Below are positions 1-6,372 of a stretch of DNA of 6,372 nt, in pieces. The stretch is from NCBI GenBank assembly GCA_023411775.1, contig JAEYOL010000150.1, positions 1-6,372 of the forward strand. Direction: 5' to 3'. Below the pieces are notes generated by a model. It had not been told where the DNA came from, made no database searches, and saw only the letters and a program-made list of their open reading frames with translations. Both the position numbers and the translations under genes were made by a program. Numbering within the stretch: position 1 is the first letter of the stretch; the number at the start of each line of letters is the position of its first letter. Source of the DNA: Bacteroidota bacterium. Its GTDB lineage: Bacteria > Bacteroidota > Bacteroidia > Chitinophagales > Chitinophagaceae.

Positions 1-27
1 GTAAAGGAGAAAGTGAAGGAAGAATAA
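1..27 (+). CDS. Possible C-terminal tail of an upstream gene (partial)
   Basis: The first 24 bases read as eight sense codons (VKEKVKEE) followed by a TAA stop at 25-27. The next base begins a strong GC-rich hairpin, which is where the 3' end of a transcript would be expected. The charged Lys/Glu tail is a common kind of protein C-terminus. The reading is too short for any family assignment. It would be convergent with the beta-barrel gene that ends at 89. Plus-strand frame 2 stops immediately, and frame 3 stays open into the region antisense to the beta-barrel gene, so this assignment rests only on the stop/hairpin arrangement. Confidence 0.35.
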   Translation, partial: VKEKVKEE

Positions 28-48
28 GCGACGCGCAGGGCGCGTCGC
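28..48. terminator. GC-rich hairpin, probable (bidirectional) terminator
   Basis: A perfect inverted repeat has arms GCGACGCGC (28-36) and GCGCGTCGC (40-48), giving a nine-pair stem with an AGG loop. It starts one base after a plausible plus-strand stop codon and lies 41 bases beyond the stop of the convergent beta-barrel gene. On the plus strand it is followed by an A/T stretch that includes TTTTT at 57-61, but this is not a clean T-tract directly at the stem. The minus strand has only a weak T-rich tail (TTATTCTTCC). The stem is strong and its place between convergent genes fits a terminator, but the missing canonical U-tract leaves some doubt. Confidence 0.6.
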
Positions 49-88
49 ATTCAATAATTTTTACACTGCCATCATTAATGCAGTCACA

Positions 89-712
89 TCAATCCCTCAT
101 CGGGAACCCAATGCCGATATTAAAGCCAATAAAGCTGAGATTAGAAGTATTATCGAGTTTATAACCCACATAAGTATAATTTACTCCCAGGTTCAAACCT
201 ACTTCACCCTGTTTGCGAAATGGAATATATACACCCAGGCCGGGTCTGACAGCAAACCTGATCTTTGTATCCTCATTGGGATATTCACCCACAAATTGTT
301 TATTGACCACAACGGCACCACCCACTCCGGCACTCGCATAAGGTTGTATCGTGGCACCAGGCTGGAAATTAAACCGGCCGGTGGCAAGAAATGGAATTGT
401 TTGAATAGAGTTGGTGATCACCGCCGAAATATCGCTTCCGTCTTCAAGTTTATATAACGCCCTCGGAAATTTCTGGTAGAAATCCTGGAAGCCCAGGTTT
501 AACCCTCCTGAAAAACGGTCAGTGAAACCATATAAAATGTTGATATCAGCTCCGCGAAGCGTTGTATTATCAGTAAGGTCTTTTAAATCACCGGTGGGAA
601 CGGCACCGGCAATACTCGCGGTCATTCTTACTTCACCCTGTTGCGCATTGGCTGTTATAAGTCCGGTCGTTAATATCAAGACCAGGATATAAATAAAATG
701 GATCTTTTTCAT
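89..712 (-). CDS. Outer-membrane beta-barrel protein (porin-like family)
   Basis: This 207-residue protein is probably a small outer-membrane beta-barrel. Residues 1-23 form a signal peptide: MKK, a hydrophobic core (IYILVLILTTGLI), then ANA before the likely cleavage site at Q24. The mature part has the alternating hydrophobic/polar pattern and Gly/aromatic content of amphipathic strands, for example YGFTDRFSGGLNLGF (61-75), IQPYASAGVGGAVVV (122-136) and VGLNLGVNYTYVGY (171-184). It ends in a last strand, SFIGFNIGIGF, followed by PMRD. The length suits the 8-stranded 'outer membrane protein beta-barrel domain' group common in Bacteroidota. No enzymatic motif is visible and no transported substrate can be named. 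Its ATG lies 16 bases after the stop of the DUF4136 lipoprotein gene, so it is probably the last gene of the minus-strand operon. The start is supported by the signal peptide beginning exactly there. Confidence 0.82.
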   Translation of the reverse strand: MKKIHFIYILVLILTTGLITANAQQGEVRMTASIAGAVPTGDLKDLTDNTTLRGADINILYGFTDRFSGGLNLGFQDFYQKFPRALYKLEDGSDISAVITNSIQTIPFLATGRFNFQPGATIQPYASAGVGGAVVVNKQFVGEYPNEDTKIRFAVRPGLGVYIPFRKQGEVGLNLGVNYTYVGYKLDNTSNLSFIGFNIGIGFPMRD

Positions 713-728
713 GGCTTAAACTTTTTTC

Positions 729-1358
729 CTAGTTCACGATATAAGGAGATTGTTGAAACAAGGCCTGGGCATGCCGGCTAACCTGGCCGGTCTGGAATGT
801 ACCTGTGCCCCTGATCAGTCCGCTCCATACCTGCCGTAGCTGGTTGGTGCCCGCGGCGTTTTTCAAATCAAACATATCGATGGCTACACCACCTTCCGTT
901 ACGGTATAAGTGCCATATAAGGGTGGGAAATAATAATTGTATCCCGGGTAACCCCAGTAGTAAGGATCCCAATAGCCACCATAGTCATTCCAGTAGTAGG
1001 AATAATCAATGATGCCTGTGTAATCATTGTAAATCCTGCTGATCGTCAGGCCCAGATCAGGATTCTGGTTATGATTTACCCTGGTAAACCCACGCCCCTG
1101 CATTTCCGCGGCAATGGCACTGATCAATGCGGCATCGTAGTCCGTTCTTACACGTTCTTCCAATTGGTTATTGGATATCACCGCTACAGAATCAGCAAGA
1201 CTGAAAGTAGTATAGGAGGAAAAGTCGGTATTATCGCCTGCCTTGGTGATATAAAGTGGCTTTTCATCCCCATCCAGGTTTTTTTCAACGTCTTTGCTGC
1301 ACGCCATCAACACAACTATAGCGGACAGCGAATAAAAGAAAAGCTTTATCCGGTTCAT
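729..1358 (-). CDS. DUF4136 domain-containing lipoprotein
   Basis: This 209-residue protein is predicted to be a lipoprotein. MNRIK and a hydrophobic stretch lead to the lipobox LMAC, with Cys20 as the lipidated residue, followed by S-K-D. The mature part resembles DUF4136: an early segment with DFSSYTTFSLAD (45-56), a helix-like part DYDAALISAIAAEMQGRGF (73-91) followed by a DLGLTIS strand (101-107), and a late part with VAIDMFDLKN (158-167) and the W178-S-G-L motif. Between these lies an aromatic insert (about 110-151) holding 15 Tyr and 3 Trp in 42 residues, a feature often seen in Bacteroidota members of this family. The function of DUF4136 is unknown; the family is envelope-associated. 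The gene starts 38 bases after the amidohydrolase stop and ends 16 bases before the beta-barrel start, which supports co-transcription. Confidence 0.87.
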   Translation of the reverse strand: MNRIKLFFYSLSAIVVLMACSKDVEKNLDGDEKPLYITKAGDNTDFSSYTTFSLADSVAVISNNQLEERVRTDYDAALISAIAAEMQGRGFTRVNHNQNPDLGLTISRIYNDYTGIIDYSYYWNDYGGYWDPYYWGYPGYNYYFPPLYGTYTVTEGGVAIDMFDLKNAAGTNQLRQVWSGLIRGTGTFQTGQVSRHAQALFQQSPYIVN

Positions 1359-1396
1359 ATCAAAGTGTTTATAGAGACAATAACAAACACAATGCC

Positions 1397-3064
1397 CTAT
1401 TTGATCGGGTTTTGGGAAATATTAACATTGGCTTCAAACACTTTTTCTCCATTTATAAAAGTTTTGAGCACCCTGGCCTGAAGCAAATCTGATTCCGGCG
1501 TATCCATCAAATCCCTGTCGAGCACAATGAAGTCTGCAAACTTCCCGGGCTCCAGGCTTCCTTTTTCGCTTTCTTCAAAATTGGAACGGGCCGCCCAGAT
1601 CGTCATACCCCTCAAGGCCTGTTCACGGGTCAATGCATTTTCAACCTGGTAGCCTTCAGCGGGCCAGGATTTCGCGTCTTTACGGATCACTGCCGCATAA
1701 AATGTTTTGATAGGTGATATATCTTCCACAGGGAAATCAGTGCCCAGCGGGATCCAGCCGTTTTGTTGTAGCAACTGTTGAAATGCATACGCGCCTTTTA
1801 CCCTGTCGGTTCCCAAACGATCACCGGCCCAATACATATCGCTGGTAGCATGGGTAGGTTGTACCGATGGGATGATGGAATACATTCCGAAGCGATCAAA
1901 ATCATTTTTATTAACCACCTGGGCGTGTTCGATACGCCAGCGACGATCATTTTTCCCTCCCAGGTATTTGGCATAAATATTCAACATGGTGCGATTACCA
2001 CTGTCCCCGATAGCATGTGTGCACATTTGAAAACCTTTTTGATAGATCCAGTTGGCAACCGAATCAAAATGTTCCGGTTTGCTCAAAAGGAAACCCTGGT
2101 ACCCGGGTCTATCACTATATGGCTCCAGCAGGCAGGCACCCCTCGAACCTAGCGCTCCATCGCTATACACTTTGAATCCTCTTACATGCAGGCGATCGGT
2201 TTTGATGATCCCGTTTTTATCGAGGTAGTCGAAGTTTTTGGGATCATCACTCAGCATAACATACAAGCGCATCTTTAATTCATTGTCAGCATACATTTCT
2301 TTTATCATATCCACTGCGGTAAATGACAAACCGCAATCATCGATCGTGGTAAGTCCTGCGGCAAAACAATTTTCCTGCGCGTCCAAAAGCGCTTTCCGGA
2401 AAGTTTCCTTTCCTGAGGATGGAATTTTAGAACTCACCAGGTCGATGCCATTATCGACAAGTATCCCGGTCAATTGGCCGTTTACTGTTTCTACTTCGCC
2501 ACCCGTGATTTTATATCCGGGTCGCAGATCTGCCAGGGATAATGCACTTTGATTGGCGATCGCGGCGTGACCATCAATCCTCGAAAGCAATACAGGACGG
2601 TCAGGAAAAAGATCATTGAGTTGTTTGTTGTTGGGAAATTCTTTAACCGGCCAGTCGTTTTGATCCCAACCGCGACCGATTAGCCATTGCCCGGGAGCAA
2701 GATCTTTTTCAAATGCTTTGATGCGATCAATGATCTCTTCCCAACTTTCCGTCCCGGTCAGGTCAGCGGTCTGAAGACTATTTCCATACCCAACGAAATG
2801 GGCATGGGCGTCAATAAATCCGGGATAGATAAATTTTCCGCCTGCGTCAAGTTTTTCGCGGGGAGCATATTTTTTTTCAAGGTCATCGGCATTTCCGGTT
2901 GCTTCGATCTTGCCATCTTTTATGACCATCGCCGCCGCAGTCCTGAAAGCGGAATCGACGAGATAGATTTTTGCGTTATAGATCAACATATCCGCCTGTT
3001 TTTTTTGTGTGCAGGCGATCAAAGCAAACAGTATTAATAAACTGTGGTAAGTCAGCAATTTCAT
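1397..3064 (-). CDS. Amidohydrolase family lipoprotein (Amidohydro_3, YtcJ/NfdA-like)
   Basis: This 555-residue metal-dependent hydrolase of the amidohydrolase superfamily, YtcJ-like branch, appears complete. The N-terminus has a lipoprotein signal: a hydrophobic stretch ending in LIAC with Cys18, then TQKK. It is therefore probably anchored in the envelope, not cytosolic. A small beta-sandwich part (about 26-80, with IYNAKIYLVD and VIKDGKIEATG) leads into the TIM barrel. Expected metal and catalytic positions are all visible: HAH in PGFIDAHAHF (H87, H89), K298 in GFKVYSDGALGSRGA, H350 in CTHAIGD, H380 in RIEHAQ, and D443 in GTDFPVE. The C-terminal part carries the usual GSLEPGKFADFIVLDRD and a closing INGEKVF. 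The family includes N-substituted formamide deformylase and many members of unknown substrate, so the exact reaction cannot be read from the sequence beyond hydrolysis of an amide-type C-N bond. It is the first gene of the minus-strand operon and faces the divergent intergenic region. Confidence 0.92.
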   Translation of the reverse strand: MKLLTYHSLLILFALIACTQKKQADMLIYNAKIYLVDSAFRTAAAMVIKDGKIEATGNADDLEKKYAPREKLDAGGKFIYPGFIDAHAHFVGYGNSLQTADLTGTESWEEIIDRIKAFEKDLAPGQWLIGRGWDQNDWPVKEFPNNKQLNDLFPDRPVLLSRIDGHAAIANQSALSLADLRPGYKITGGEVETVNGQLTGILVDNGIDLVSSKIPSSGKETFRKALLDAQENCFAAGLTTIDDCGLSFTAVDMIKEMYADNELKMRLYVMLSDDPKNFDYLDKNGIIKTDRLHVRGFKVYSDGALGSRGACLLEPYSDRPGYQGFLLSKPEHFDSVANWIYQKGFQMCTHAIGDSGNRTMLNIYAKYLGGKNDRRWRIEHAQVVNKNDFDRFGMYSIIPSVQPTHATSDMYWAGDRLGTDRVKGAYAFQQLLQQNGWIPLGTDFPVEDISPIKTFYAAVIRKDAKSWPAEGYQVENALTREQALRGMTIWAARSNFEESEKGSLEPGKFADFIVLDRDLMDTPESDLLQARVLKTFINGEKVFEANVNISQNPIK

Positions 3065-3350
3065 AAAGCCTGGTTTTTAGCAGCCTGAAATATACTGCAG
3101 ATATTTCCAAACCAGTGACGTAATTCTTTGATTTTTATTGATCATGTCGATGTGCAAAACGGGTGAAATAAAATATTTTTATTTTTTTTCACGTCTCTGG
3201 GTAGAATCTTTTTTTTCCCTAATTTCACATCTACTGTATTGTAAAAGCACTTCTCTTACTGCAGCAATCAAAAGCTATAATATCCTTTCTAAAGAACTCC
3301 GTCAGGAAAAGACTCTGATTATTTTTTTACTGTTTTAAAATTGTCGTCCA
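3065..3350. promoter_or_regulatory. Divergent intergenic region, expected to hold both promoters
   Basis: These 286 bases separate the start codons of two divergent transcription units, so both promoters should lie here. The region is clearly richer in A/T than its neighbours and has several runs of seven or eight T on the plus strand (for example near 3182-3189 and 3210-3217). It contains a 30-base palindrome at 3163-3192 and a short direct repeat, TTTCAC(G/A)TCT, at 3187-3196 and 3223-3232. I could not find a match to the Bacteroidota promoter pattern (TTTG, spacer, TAnnTTTG) with correct spacing on either strand. No Shine-Dalgarno sequence is seen before either ATG, as is usual in this phylum. 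A 66-codon frame at 3138-3338 shows no coding character and is not called. Confidence 0.5.
3163..3192. repeat. 30-base near-perfect palindrome in the divergent promoter region
   Basis: The arms are GTGAAATAAAATA (3163-3175) and TATTTTTTTTCAC (3180-3192), around a TTTT centre. Twelve of the thirteen arm positions pair; the only mismatch is T against T at 3169/3186. The repeat ends in G-C pairs (GTG...CAC), so it is more than a chance A/T run. It lies 98 bases upstream of the amidohydrolase start and 158 bases upstream of the dimethylformamidase-like gene's start. Because it is between divergent genes it is unlikely to terminate either one. An operator for a dimeric regulator that serves one or both units is the simplest reading, but no regulator gene is in view. 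Confidence 0.5.
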
Positions 3351-6300
3351 ATGACTTGGGGATCTGCCTGTAACCGTCTGAAACTATTGTTTTGTTTTGT
3401 CCCGGCCCTTTTGCTTTCCAGTTTATTGTCTGCTCAAAATCCCATTGTAACAGAAAACGCCTTACCTGGAAATCCTTTTGCTGAATGGGGAGTGCCAAAT
3501 TTTCGCGATAACCGTATCACAGGTTTTGCCACAAAAATGAGTCTTAATGCGGGTGAAACTGTTCGGTTTAAGGTTAATGTACAGAATGGCGCTACCTATA
3601 CCATGAAAATTTACCGCCTCGGTTATTACAATGGGAATGGCGCACGTCTAAAACAAAATTTCGGCACCCTGCAGGGTACCGCTCAACCGGCAGGACTAAG
3701 TGATCCTGTGACCGGCATACTGGATTGTAGCAATTGGAGTGTTTCCGCATCCTGGAATATTCCGTCTAATGCCGTTTCGGGGCTATATATCGCTAAAATG
3801 GAACGTACAGGCGGCGGAAGTAATCATATAGTGTTTATTGTACGGAATGATAATAGTCATTCTGACCTTTACCTGCAATTTCCCGACGCAACCTGGCAGG
3901 CATATAATGGTTATGGTGGTAATAGCGCTTATGACGGCACCACGTCTTATCCGGGTGGTCATGCCGTGAAAGTGAGCTACAACAGGCCATTCTTTATTTA
4001 CAACTCTGCGTTTAACACCGATGGAAGGGGTGCCGACTGGTATATGAACAATGAATACCCGATGATCCGTTTTTTAGAACGCAACGGGTATGATGTCACT
4101 TATACAAGTTCTAATGATGTAGCCAACAACGGTCAACGCCTGCTAAACCATAAAGTTTTTATTGCGATCGGTCATGATGAATACTGGTCGAAAGAGCAAC
4201 GCAACAATGTAGAAGCGGCACGCAATGCAGGCGTGCATCTTGCTTTTTTTACAGGCAATGAAGTTTACTGGAAAACAAGATGGGAAACATCTGTGGATGG
4301 TGAACATCGCACCCTTGTTTGCTACAAAGAGGGTGTGCTTGGTGATGGCACACAGGGTGAACGTAGCTGTGGTGGAAAATGTGATGGTTCTACATCCGAG
4401 TGGACCGGGCTATGGAGAACTGGTGGCAACTACGATGCCGGTAAACCGGAAAATTCACTGGTGGGGCAGATCAGCTGGGTGGAATATCCTACCGAAATAG
4501 GTGTACCCGCATTCTATAAAAAGCTTCGTTTCTGGCGAAATACATCAATTGCAAGTTTGTCTGATGGTCAGACTGTTTTCCTGGGAAATGAAACACTCGG
4601 TTACGAATGGGATTATGAGCAATATGAAGGAAGTTATCCGCCTGGCCGGATCACGATGTCCAGCAGAACGATCAATAGTCTCACACACAAACTATCATTG
4701 TACCGGCATAGTAGTGGCGCGCTTGTATTTGGGGCTGGTACCGTTCAATGGTCATGGGGCCTTGATGGCAACCACTGGGGCGGCAATGCTTCAGTAAGTC
4801 CCGAGATGCAACAGGCAACCATTAACCTGTTTGCTGATATGAATGTGCAGCCCGCTACATTGATGCCAGGGATGGTATCGGTAACGGCATCAACAGATGC
4901 TATCGCGCCAACGGCAACAATTACTTCCCCGGCAAATGGCGCTACATTTCCCTCAGGTGCTACACTCAATTTTACCGGTACTGCTGTTGATGCGGGTGGC
5001 GGCGTAGTGGCAGGTGTGGAAATATCCGTCGACGCGGGAAATACCTGGAGGCAGGCTACACTTAATAAAATAGATGGTACAGTCACGTGGTCTTTTACAT
5101 GGCCATCTACCGGCAACGGCACTTTCAATATTCGCTTCCGCTCATTCGATGATAGCGGAAATATTGAAACAGCAGGCCCTGGAATAAACATCAATGTTGG
5201 CGGACCCGATAATATACCACCAACGGTCACTTCAGTTACGCCGGCTAATGGCTCGACAGCGATTAGCATTGGTACCACGGTGATCGCTGAATTCAGTGAA
5301 ACAATCAATCCTTCTACCATTACGTCATCTAACTTCCAGTTGAAAGCCGGAAGCACGATCATCAACACATCGATCAATATCACACCCAACCAGGTGACAC
5401 TGGTTCCGCTTACCGTGCTTACACCATCGACTAACTATACAGTTACAATAAAAGGCGGGCCAACTGGTGTGAAAGACGTAGCTGGCAACCCATTGGCGAC
5501 CGATTATAGTTGGAGTTTCACAACAGGTGCTGGCGGTGGCGAAGGCAGTATAACTATTTTTAAGCCCACGGATACTCCCGAGGATCCAAATAATAACGAT
5601 GGTACCCCTATCACGCTTGGCGTTCGGTTCAGGTCAACACAGAATGGATTCATAACTGGTCTGCGATATTATAAGGGTTCAGGTGCAAAAGGTACACATA
5701 CCGGGCATTTGTGGACCAATAGTGGAACTCAACTGGCACAACTAACATTTTTCAATGAAACCGCTTCGGGATGGCAAGAAGCTTACTTTAATTCACCTAT
5801 TCCCATCACTGCCGGAGTTACTTACGTGGCAGCTTACTATAGCCCTTCGGGCGATTATGCAGCCACAGATCCTTATTTCATGCAGGCTGTTGTCAATGGA
5901 CCTTTGCGTGGACTGGCTGACGGGGAGGATGGGCCGAATGGCTTGTACCAATATGCACCAACCGCAGTTTTCCCAACTAATTCTTTCCAATCAAGTAATT
6001 ATTGGATCGACGTTGTGTTTACTACCAGTGCAGGTTCTGATGTAACACCGCCAACGGTTAGTTCTGTAGATCCACAAAGTGGTGCAACAGGAGTTAATAT
6101 ATCTACAACAGTCGTAGCAAATTTCAGCGAGGCAATCAATCCCTCTACGGTTACCGGAACGACCTTCCAGCTGCGCGGGCCGGGAAATACACTGGTGACA
6201 GCTACAGTAAATGCGAGTGCCAGTCAAATAACATTAACGCCTTCTGCCGCACTCGCGGGTTCCACAACCTATACTGCTACGATCACTGGCGGTGCTTCCG

Positions 6301-6372
6301 GTGTGAAAGACCTGGCTGGTAATGCACTCGCCAGCGATTTCGTGTGGTCGTTTACAACAGTAGCTGTAGATG
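3351..6372 (+). CDS. Exported N,N-dimethylformamidase large-subunit-like protein with Ig/Big_5 and DUF4082 modules (3' partial)
   Basis: The frame is open for 1007 codons and runs off the window. The ATG is the first in frame after a TAA at 3336-3338, and it begins a signal peptide (R9, K11, hydrophobic 12-26, cleavage near SA/Q29). The domains in order are as follows. (1) Residues about 45-500 match the N,N-dimethylformamidase beta (large) subunit-like domain. Motifs seen are IYRLGYYNGNGAR (87-99), TWQAYNGYGGNS (181-192), KVSYNRPF (207-214), IGHDEYWS (273-280), GVHLAFFTGNEVYWKTRWE (294-312), RFWRNTS, TLGYEWD and GTVQWSWGLDGNHWG (463-477). (2) About 516-616 is an Ig-like domain with ITSPANGATF and GVEISVDAGNTW. 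(3) About 620-725 is a Big_5 Ig-like domain. (4) About 733-892 is DUF4082, with TLGVRFRS, GLRYYKG, HTGHLW, ASGWQEAYF and NYWIDVVF. (5) About 897-1003 is a second Big_5. Characterised dimethylformamidase hydrolyses DMF to dimethylamine and formate using iron; H275/E277 in the HDE motif are candidate site residues by recollection of that family. Activity here is unproven. The C-terminus, where a type IX secretion sorting domain might lie, is outside the window. Confidence 0.9.
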   Translation, partial: MTWGSACNRLKLLFCFVPALLLSSLLSAQNPIVTENALPGNPFAEWGVPNFRDNRITGFATKMSLNAGETVRFKVNVQNGATYTMKIYRLGYYNGNGARLKQNFGTLQGTAQPAGLSDPVTGILDCSNWSVSASWNIPSNAVSGLYIAKMERTGGGSNHIVFIVRNDNSHSDLYLQFPDATWQAYNGYGGNSAYDGTTSYPGGHAVKVSYNRPFFIYNSAFNTDGRGADWYMNNEYPMIRFLERNGYDVTYTSSNDVANNGQRLLNHKVFIAIGHDEYWSKEQRNNVEAARNAGVHLAFFTGNEVYWKTRWETSVDGEHRTLVCYKEGVLGDGTQGERSCGGKCDGSTSEWTGLWRTGGNYDAGKPENSLVGQISWVEYPTEIGVPAFYKKLRFWRNTSIASLSDGQTVFLGNETLGYEWDYEQYEGSYPPGRITMSSRTINSLTHKLSLYRHSSGALVFGAGTVQWSWGLDGNHWGGNASVSPEMQQATINLFADMNVQPATLMPGMVSVTASTDAIAPTATITSPANGATFPSGATLNFTGTAVDAGGGVVAGVEISVDAGNTWRQATLNKIDGTVTWSFTWPSTGNGTFNIRFRSFDDSGNIETAGPGININVGGPDNIPPTVTSVTPANGSTAISIGTTVIAEFSETINPSTITSSNFQLKAGSTIINTSINITPNQVTLVPLTVLTPSTNYTVTIKGGPTGVKDVAGNPLATDYSWSFTTGAGGGEGSITIFKPTDTPEDPNNNDGTPITLGVRFRSTQNGFITGLRYYKGSGAKGTHTGHLWTNSGTQLAQLTFFNETASGWQEAYFNSPIPITAGVTYVAAYYSPSGDYAATDPYFMQAVVNGPLRGLADGEDGPNGLYQYAPTAVFPTNSFQSSNYWIDVVFTTSAGSDVTPPTVSSVDPQSGATGVNISTTVVANFSEAINPSTVTGTTFQLRGPGNTLVTATVNASASQITLTPSAALAGSTTYTATITGGASGVKDLAGNALASDFVWSFTTVAVD
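5208..5525 (+). repeat. Big_5 Ig-like module, copy 1 (protein-level repeat)
   Basis: Residues 620-725 of the large exported protein form a unit that begins with PPTVTSVTPANG, passes through EFSETINPSTIT and FQLKAG, and ends with GVKDVAGNPLA and WSFTT. It aligns over its whole length with the second copy at 6039-6359. A hand alignment gives about 58 identical positions out of 107. The DNA of the two copies has diverged at many third and other positions, so this is an old module duplication or separate acquisition and not a recent tandem copy. The DUF4082 domain lies between the two copies. Confidence 0.85.
6039..6359 (+). repeat. Big_5 Ig-like module, copy 2 (protein-level repeat)
   Basis: Residues 897-1003 form a second Big_5 unit with the same landmarks as copy 1: PPTVSSVDPQSG, NFSEAINPSTVT, FQLRGPG, GVKDLAGNALA and WSFTT. 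It directly follows the DUF4082 domain through a short TSAGSDV linker. After it only VAVD is visible before the window ends. Another DUF4082 or Ig-like unit often follows in proteins of this kind, but that cannot be seen here. Confidence 0.85.

Noticed and set aside
65..84. Five-pair inverted repeat ACTGC/GCAGT just downstream of the beta-barrel stop
   Set aside because: The stem is short, the loop is ten bases and no T-tract follows on the minus strand. The GC hairpin at 28-48 is the better terminator candidate.
1071..1481. 136-codon plus-strand open frame opposite the DUF4136 and amidohydrolase genes
   Set aside because: It is antisense to two genes with clear family matches and export signals, and its translation has no recognisable domain. 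It is a shadow frame.
3087..3094. Minus-strand TATATTTC, one base from the TAnnTTTG promoter element, upstream of the amidohydrolase
   Set aside because: The nearest upstream TTTG is only about 13 bases away, shorter than the usual spacer, and the element itself has a mismatch. It is not firm enough to call.
3276..3281. TATAAT resembling a sigma-70 -10 box before the large plus-strand gene
   Set aside because: No -35 match lies at a suitable distance, and Bacteroidota housekeeping promoters use a different pattern (TAnnTTTG). In AT-rich DNA this hexamer is expected by chance.
3138..3338. 66-codon plus-strand frame in the divergent intergenic region
   Set aside because: It lies in AT-rich DNA, overlaps the palindrome, has biased Phe/Leu/Lys composition expected from A/T runs, and shows no family resemblance.
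4745..5389. 214-codon minus-strand open frame opposite the large exported protein
   Set aside because: The plus strand here encodes conserved dimethylformamidase-like and Ig-like motifs. The antisense translation is a Val/Pro/Ala-rich product of that codon pattern, with no family likeness.

Overview
This window looks like chromosomal DNA from a member of the Bacteroidota, most likely near the Chitinophagales/Sphingobacteriales. That placement is inferred from protein style and not from a marker gene. Supporting signs are a DUF4136 lipoprotein with a Tyr/Trp/Gly-rich insert, a small outer-membrane beta-barrel protein, exported multidomain proteins with Ig-like Big_5 and DUF4082 modules, AT-rich intergenic DNA, and no Shine-Dalgarno-like sequences ahead of the starts. 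I see no rRNA, tRNA, CRISPR array, insertion sequence or phage gene.

Layout. Positions 1-27 may hold the last eight codons of a plus-strand gene that begins outside the window. A perfect GC-rich hairpin follows at once (28-48). From 3064 down to 89, three minus-strand genes sit close together in the order amidohydrolase lipoprotein, DUF4136 lipoprotein, outer-membrane beta-barrel protein. Their gaps are 38 and 16 bases, so one operon is likely, and all three products carry export signals. An AT-rich divergent intergenic region (3065-3350) contains a near-perfect 30-base palindrome. From 3351 to the right edge runs one very large plus-strand gene, of which 1007 codons are visible and which is still open. 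It encodes an exported protein with an N,N-dimethylformamidase large-subunit-like domain, then an Ig-like domain, a Big_5 domain, a DUF4082 domain and a second Big_5 domain.

How the genes may work together. The metal-dependent amidohydrolase and the dimethylformamidase-like protein are transcribed away from each other over a shared regulatory region. Both belong to families with members that hydrolyse amide or N-substituted formamide bonds, and both are predicted to act outside the cytoplasm. A shared role in breaking down an extracellular amide-type substrate is possible, but it is inference. The DUF4136 lipoprotein and the beta-barrel protein have no known catalytic role and would be envelope components. 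Everything here belongs to recognisable families. The features least explained by known families are the divergent pairing, the palindrome between the two units, and the attachment of adhesive modules to the dimethylformamidase-like core.
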